Shown here: piece by piece, positions 60,473-64,000 of the stretch | Numbering within the stretch: the stretch's first letter is position 1 | Layout of the letters: every line of letters begins with the position of its first letter | Source of the DNA: Actinomadura meyerae | Lineage (GTDB): Bacteria > Actinomycetota > Actinomycetes > Streptosporangiales > Streptosporangiaceae | DNA: 64,000 bases | Assembly (NCBI RefSeq): GCF_900188445.1 | Contig: NZ_FZOR01000002.1 | Location: 186,001-250,000, forward strand | Direction of reading: 5' to 3' | Notes under the pieces: model-generated | Seen by the model: the letters and a program-made list of their open reading frames with translations, nothing else | What the model was told of the DNA's origin: nothing | The model's database searches: none | Made by a program: the position numbers and the translations under genes

Positions 60473-61324
60473 TCAGTTCCCGCCGAGGAGGGAGCCGAGC
60501 GAGAGCTGACCCACCTGGTCGGACGGCGGCGGGTTCACCGTGAAGGTCTTACCGTAGTCGCTGTAGCGGACGGTGACGGAGGCGGTGTCGCCGCCCTCGC
60601 CGTCCACCTTCGAGACGATCTTGCGCGGCAGGTTGTCGCCGTCCGTCCACAGATCGAAGTTGATCTTGCCGTTGGCGCGATCCTTCGGCAGCCACTTGCT
60701 CACCTTCTCGCGCGCCTGGGCGTCGAGGCGGTTCAGCGCGTCGTCCACGGTGACCGTGCCGGCGTAGTGCACGGTCTTCACGCCGTCGACGGTCTCGGTG
60801 CCGACGCGGCGCGCGTCCTTGGAGCCGGTGAACATCTTCGTCTGCTCGGCCGGGTCGACCTTCTGCACCTGGTCGACCAGGTTCCGCACGTCGAACCCGG
60901 TGTGCTGCGCCACCTGGTTCACGTCGATCCGCACCCACGGCTTGCCGCCGCTGACGAAGCGGGCGAGCTGCGGGACCTTCGCGTACAGCACGTCGTCCTT
61001 GAAGACCGCCTGGCCCTTCGCGCCCGGCAGGGTCTGCCCGTTGCGGCTGACCTCGTCCAGCTTCGCGCTGAACCGCAGCGACGGGCGCAGCTGGAACTGG
61101 CCGTCGGCGTGGATCTTCCCGGACTCGTCACCGGTGCCGGTCACGGTGAGGTCGGCCTTGAAGGCGTCGGCCTTCGCGGTCTTCTGGGACGTCTTGAGCA
61201 GCGCCTGCCCTGCGGTGAGCTGCATGTCGTCCGTGTTCGCCGACCCGTCCCCGTTGCATCCGGACAGGACGAGCGCGGCACCCACGGCGGTACCGCCGGC
61301 AGCCACCACGAGTCGTCGGTTCAT
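60473..61324 (-). CDS. LppX/LprG-like lipoprotein 2
   Basis: The 283-aa lipoprotein has a lipobox (A-L-V-L-S-G-C, Cys at 23). It matches its neighbour at L-T-A-G-Q-A-L, A-F-K-A-D-L, K-P-W-V-R-I, E-T-V-D-G-V-K-T-V-H-Y-A-G-T and F-D-L-W-T-D-G-x-x-L-P-R-K. ATG 61324 was chosen; longer frames are Arg-rich shadows. The two were probably made by tandem duplication and are 112 nt apart. Confidence 0.85.
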   Translation of the reverse strand: MNRRLVVAAGGTAVGAALVLSGCNGDGSANTDDMQLTAGQALLKTSQKTAKADAFKADLTVTGTGDESGKIHADGQFQLRPSLRFSAKLDEVSRNGQTLPGAKGQAVFKDDVLYAKVPQLARFVSGGKPWVRIDVNQVAQHTGFDVRNLVDQVQKVDPAEQTKMFTGSKDARRVGTETVDGVKTVHYAGTVTVDDALNRLDAQAREKVSKWLPKDRANGKINFDLWTDGDNLPRKIVSKVDGEGGDTASVTVRYSDYGKTFTVNPPPSDQVGQLSLGSLLGGN

Positions 61325-61500
61325 GAGGGTCGAGCCTCCCTTGTCGTCCTCCTGGTGACCCCAGTCTCGCGGGACGCCGCCGTCCGGGCATCCCCCGGTG
61401 GTACGAACGGGCCGCCCCGCGGTACGACCAACGGCGTAGCCCGCCGTAGCCCGCGCCGGACGGAAGGACCGCGCCGGACGGACGGGAGGGAGGGCGAGGG

Positions 61501-62367
61501 TCAGCGGTAGGAGCCGAAGGACATCGTGCCGTCGAGCACGGCGGCGGGCGCCTTCGCGGTCAGCTTGATCGTCGTCGGGCGGGCGCTGCTGTCGGCCCAC
61601 AGGTCGATCCCGCAGCCGGTCGAGTCGGGGATCACGGGCCGCAGCAGGGCGGTGGTCTCCTGCGGCAGCAGTGCGTAGACGCTGCTCATCAGGGCCTGCG
61701 CGGCGAAGCGCGTCCGGCCGGACGCGTCCGGCTCGCTCGCGGTCGTCCCGGGCAGCGTCCCGATCATGAAGGTGAACTGCCGGGGGTCGGACCCGTTCTG
61801 CAGCTGGCCCAGCTGCGCCGCGCTGAGCGTGGACTGCGTCCACTTCGCGCCGTCGAAGCCCTTGAGGACGTTCCCGCTCACGACCACCTTCTGGGTGATC
61901 TTGCTGGCCTCGCCGTCCAGGACCGTCTTGGTGATGCCGGTGGCGCTCATCGCGAACTTCGGCCAGAGGGTGAAGGTGGCCGTCTCGACCGCGTGCTTGT
62001 AGTCGCCCTCCCCGAGCGCCACCTTCATCTCCGTCTTGCGGGTGAAGGAGTGCAGGCTGGGGCCGGGCTGAGGCGGTGCCGTGGGCAGGCCGTGCGGGAC
62101 GGCGCCGTTCCCGGCGGCGGGGGCGCCCGGACCCCGCGTCTTGCCCTGGCCGGTGCTCGGAACGGAGGCGCCCGGCGAGACGGTGCCGGCTGCGGCGCCG
62201 TTCGGGTTGGTCTCGTTCTGCTGGGCCATGACGGCCGCCGGAGGCATCGACCCGGCGTCCTTGGCCGACTCACCGCCGACCTTGACGACCATGAGGACGG
62301 CCGTGGGCACGACGGCCACGGCCACGACGGCGGAGATGGCGATGGCCCGGTCGGTGCGACGCTTCAC
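61501..62367 (-). CDS. Membrane-anchored secreted protein, possibly a diverged lipoprotein relative
   Basis: The 288-aa protein starts with a basic stretch and one hydrophobic segment (residues 9-29), without a lipobox Cys. Then comes a Pro/Ala/Gly linker (to about 105) and a domain with strands F-T-L-W-P-K-F-A-M-S and a terminal I-D-L-W-A-D-S-S-A-R-P-T-T-I-K-L. The L-W-A-D plus K-x-x motif resembles the neighbours' L-W-x-D-G, so it may share their fold. Sequence similarity is otherwise weak. Confidence 0.6.
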   Translation of the reverse strand: MKRRTDRAIAISAVVAVAVVPTAVLMVVKVGGESAKDAGSMPPAAVMAQQNETNPNGAAAGTVSPGASVPSTGQGKTRGPGAPAAGNGAVPHGLPTAPPQPGPSLHSFTRKTEMKVALGEGDYKHAVETATFTLWPKFAMSATGITKTVLDGEASKITQKVVVSGNVLKGFDGAKWTQSTLSAAQLGQLQNGSDPRQFTFMIGTLPGTTASEPDASGRTRFAAQALMSSVYALLPQETTALLRPVIPDSTGCGIDLWADSSARPTTIKLTAKAPAAVLDGTMSFGSYR

Positions 62368-62443
62368 GAGCCCAATTCAACACCAGGTTCCTCGCCGGTA
62401 ACAAAGTGATCGGAAAACGAATTGTCCGGTTCCGGACCACGAT

Positions 62444-64000
62444 CTAGGTATCCGCCGGGTGTGGTGGTAGAGGAGCCGGGCCAGTCGGGGCGGCGGCGAG
62501 GCGCGCGCGGAGGGCCGACTTGCGGATCTTGCCGGTGCCGGTGCGCGGCAGCGCCTCGGCGTACTCGATGCGGCGCGGCGTCTTGAACCCGGCCAGGCGG
62601 GCCCGGCAGGCCGCGACCAGGTCCCGCTCGCTCGGCGGGTCCCCGTCCGGGACGACGACCGCGCAGACGGTCTGGCCCCAGCGCGGGTCGGGCAACCCGA
62701 CCACCGCGACCTCGGCGACGCCGGGGACCGTGCGCAGCACGTCCTCGACCTCCCGCGACGACACGTTCTCGCCGCCCGTGATGATCACGTCCTTGAGCCG
62801 GTCGACCAGGTAGAGGTAGCCGTCCGCGTCGACCCGGCCGGCGTCGCCGGTGCGATACCAGCCGCCGGCGAACGCCTCCGCCGTCGCGTCCGGATCGTCC
62901 CAGTAGCCGGGCGTGACCTGCGGGCCCCGGACGGCGACCTCGCCGAGCGCGCCCGGCGGGACCGGCGCCCCGCCCTCGTCCAGCACCGCGATCTCGACGC
63001 CCGCGGCGGGACGCCCCGCCGACGCCGCCAGCTCCGGCCGCCCGGCGAGCGCGGCGCGGTGGTCGTCCGGGGACAGGAACGTCGCGTTGCCGGACAGCTC
63101 CGTCATCCCGTAGCCCTGGTTGAAGTCGCATCCGAGCACCTCGCCCGCGCGCCGCAGCAGCGGCACCGGCATCGGGGCCGACCCGTACGCGACCACCCGG
63201 ATGCCGGTGCGCAGCAGTGCCAGCGCGTCCGGGTCGTCCGCGGCGTGGGCGAGCAGGTCCTCCAGCATGGTCGGGGCCAGCGAGAGGTTCGTGACGCCGT
63301 GCCGGCGCGTCGCGTCCACGAGCGCGGCGGGGGTGAAGCGGCGCAGCACGACGGCGTGCCGCCCGAAGAGGTGGTGCAGGACGACCTGGTACCCGGCGAC
63401 ATGGCACAGCGGGAACGGCGTGCAGAAGACGTCGTCCGGGCGTACGGGCCTGCCCGAGGCCGTGACCTCGATCCCCGCGAGCAGGCTCCGATGCGTGAGG
63501 CGCACGCCCTTGGGACGGCCCGTGGTGCCGCTGGTGAACATCACCCACGCGACGCCGTCCTGTGCGGAGGCGTCGGAGGTGGCGGGCGTGGCGGGCGTGG
63601 CGGGCGTGGCGGGCGCGGGGCCGTCCCAGGGCACATCGTCGATCCCGACCAGCGGCGGATGCCCCGCCGGAAGATCGCCCTCGGCGGCCAGCCGGTCGAG
63701 CAGATCCCTCTCGCCGAGGACGAGCACGGCACCGCTGCGGGCGATCTGGTCCGCCCATTCGCGCGGGTGAAGCCGCTGGTTGAGCGGCACAAGGATGCGG
63801 TCTTCGCACGGAACGCCGTAGTAGGCGGCGACGTATTCGAGCCGGTTGTGCGCCAGCAGCGCCACCCGCGCACCCGGTGCGCATCGGGCGGAGAGGTAAG
63901 CGCTCAGGGCGTCCACACGCGCGCGCAGTTCCTGGAAGGTCCATGTCGTGCCGTCCACCGACAGCGCCGGGGCGTCGGGGGTCCGCGTCGCCGCCGCTGC
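62444..64000 (-). CDS. Acyl-CoA synthetase / AMP-dependent ligase (start outside the window)
   Basis: The frame stays open past the GTG at 63958 to the window edge, and the sequence before it (A-A-T-R-T-P-D-A-P-A-L-S) reads like the family's N-terminus, so the true start is beyond 64000. Motifs include the phosphate loop F-T-S-G-T-T-G-R-P-K-G, G-Y-G-M-T-E-L-S-G, Y-R-T-G-D and the C-terminal Lys in T-G-K-I-R-K-S. A PAT repeat sits just before the phosphate loop. It activates a carboxylic acid with ATP and CoA; the substrate is unknown. Confidence 0.9.
   Translation of the reverse strand, partial: AAAATRTPDAPALSVDGTTWTFQELRARVDALSAYLSARCAPGARVALLAHNRLEYVAAYYGVPCEDRILVPLNQRLHPREWADQIARSGAVLVLGERDLLDRLAAEGDLPAGHPPLVGIDDVPWDGPAPATPATPATPATSDASAQDGVAWVMFTSGTTGRPKGVRLTHRSLLAGIEVTASGRPVRPDDVFCTPFPLCHVAGYQVVLHHLFGRHAVVLRRFTPAALVDATRRHGVTNLSLAPTMLEDLLAHAADDPDALALLRTGIRVVAYGSAPMPVPLLRRAGEVLGCDFNQGYGMTELSGNATFLSPDDHRAALAGRPELAASAGRPAAGVEIAVLDEGGAPVPPGALGEVAVRGPQVTPGYWDDPDATAEAFAGGWYRTGDAGRVDADGYLYLVDRLKDVIITGGENVSSREVEDVLRTVPGVAEVAVVGLPDPRWGQTVCAVVVPDGDPPSERDLVAACRARLAGFKTPRRIEYAEALPRTGTGKIRKSALRARLAAAPTGPAPLPPHPADT
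63579..63614 (-). repeat. 9-bp tandem repeat, four perfect copies, in the ligase gene
   Basis: Four exact copies of gtggcgggc (63579, 63588, 63597, 63606) encode Pro-Ala-Thr repeats in frame in the ligase linker before its phosphate loop. Being a multiple of three, changes in copy number would keep the frame. Confidence 0.9.

Overview
The window is very GC-rich. Its gene order and families (S10-spc ribosomal locus, str operon, rpoB-rpoC, an mce operon, GTG/TTG starts, ECF sigma factors) indicate an actinomycete. My best guess is a Thermomonosporaceae/Streptosporangiales-type organism such as Actinomadura; that placement is inference. Almost every housekeeping gene is on the minus strand, so those blocks are transcribed from right to left. 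I see no rRNA, tRNA, CRISPR array or insertion sequence.

Layout from left to right. Positions 1-2.6 kb hold a partial DNA-binding protein, a GNAT acetyltransferase, a metallophosphoesterase with an altered metal motif and a DUF1707 membrane protein. Positions 2.6-15.4 kb are the S10-spc superoperon (rpsJ to secY-adk-map). It is followed downstream of map by unrelated genes, not by infA-rpmJ-rpsM-rpoA. Positions 15.5-19.8 kb are the str operon (rpsL-rpsG-fusA-tuf), preceded by a Pro/Gln-rich tail-anchored protein. Positions 22-37.7 kb are an accessory stretch: aldo/keto reductase, a gene relic beside an FG-GAP protein, two sigma-factor modules, a two-component system, a serine hydrolase, small secreted proteins, a Y-family polymerase, an AhpD-like protein and a duplicated SUKH-4-like protein. 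Positions 37.8-45.2 kb are rpoC and rpoB. Positions 45.7-57.5 kb are a complete mce lipid-transport operon (mkl-type ATPase, two yrbE permeases, mceA-F, two Mce-associated proteins). Positions 58-59.1 kb are rplL and rplJ. Positions 59.5-62.4 kb hold two paralogous LppX/LprG-like lipoproteins and a third anchored secreted protein. The right edge cuts an acyl-CoA ligase.

The observations most worth following: (1) RpoB carries Asn at the position of E. coli Ser531, plus Thr at Asn518 and Ala at Ser522, in the rifampicin-resistance region of the rpoB at the canonical locus. (2) A complete mce operon lies between rplL and rpoB, where mycobacteria keep only the orphan mkl ATPase gene, and lipid-carrier-like lipoproteins lie on the other side of rplJL. 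(3) The rplJ leader contains a hairpin followed by six U, rare in such GC-rich DNA and suggestive of L10-leader attenuation. (4) The Pro/Gln-rich membrane protein carries five Thr-x-x-(V/F/W/D) motifs that look like phospho-Thr/FHA ligands. (5) A four-copy 21-bp tandem repeat includes the adk stop codon. (6) A 41-bp direct repeat brackets the gene relic next to the FG-GAP gene.
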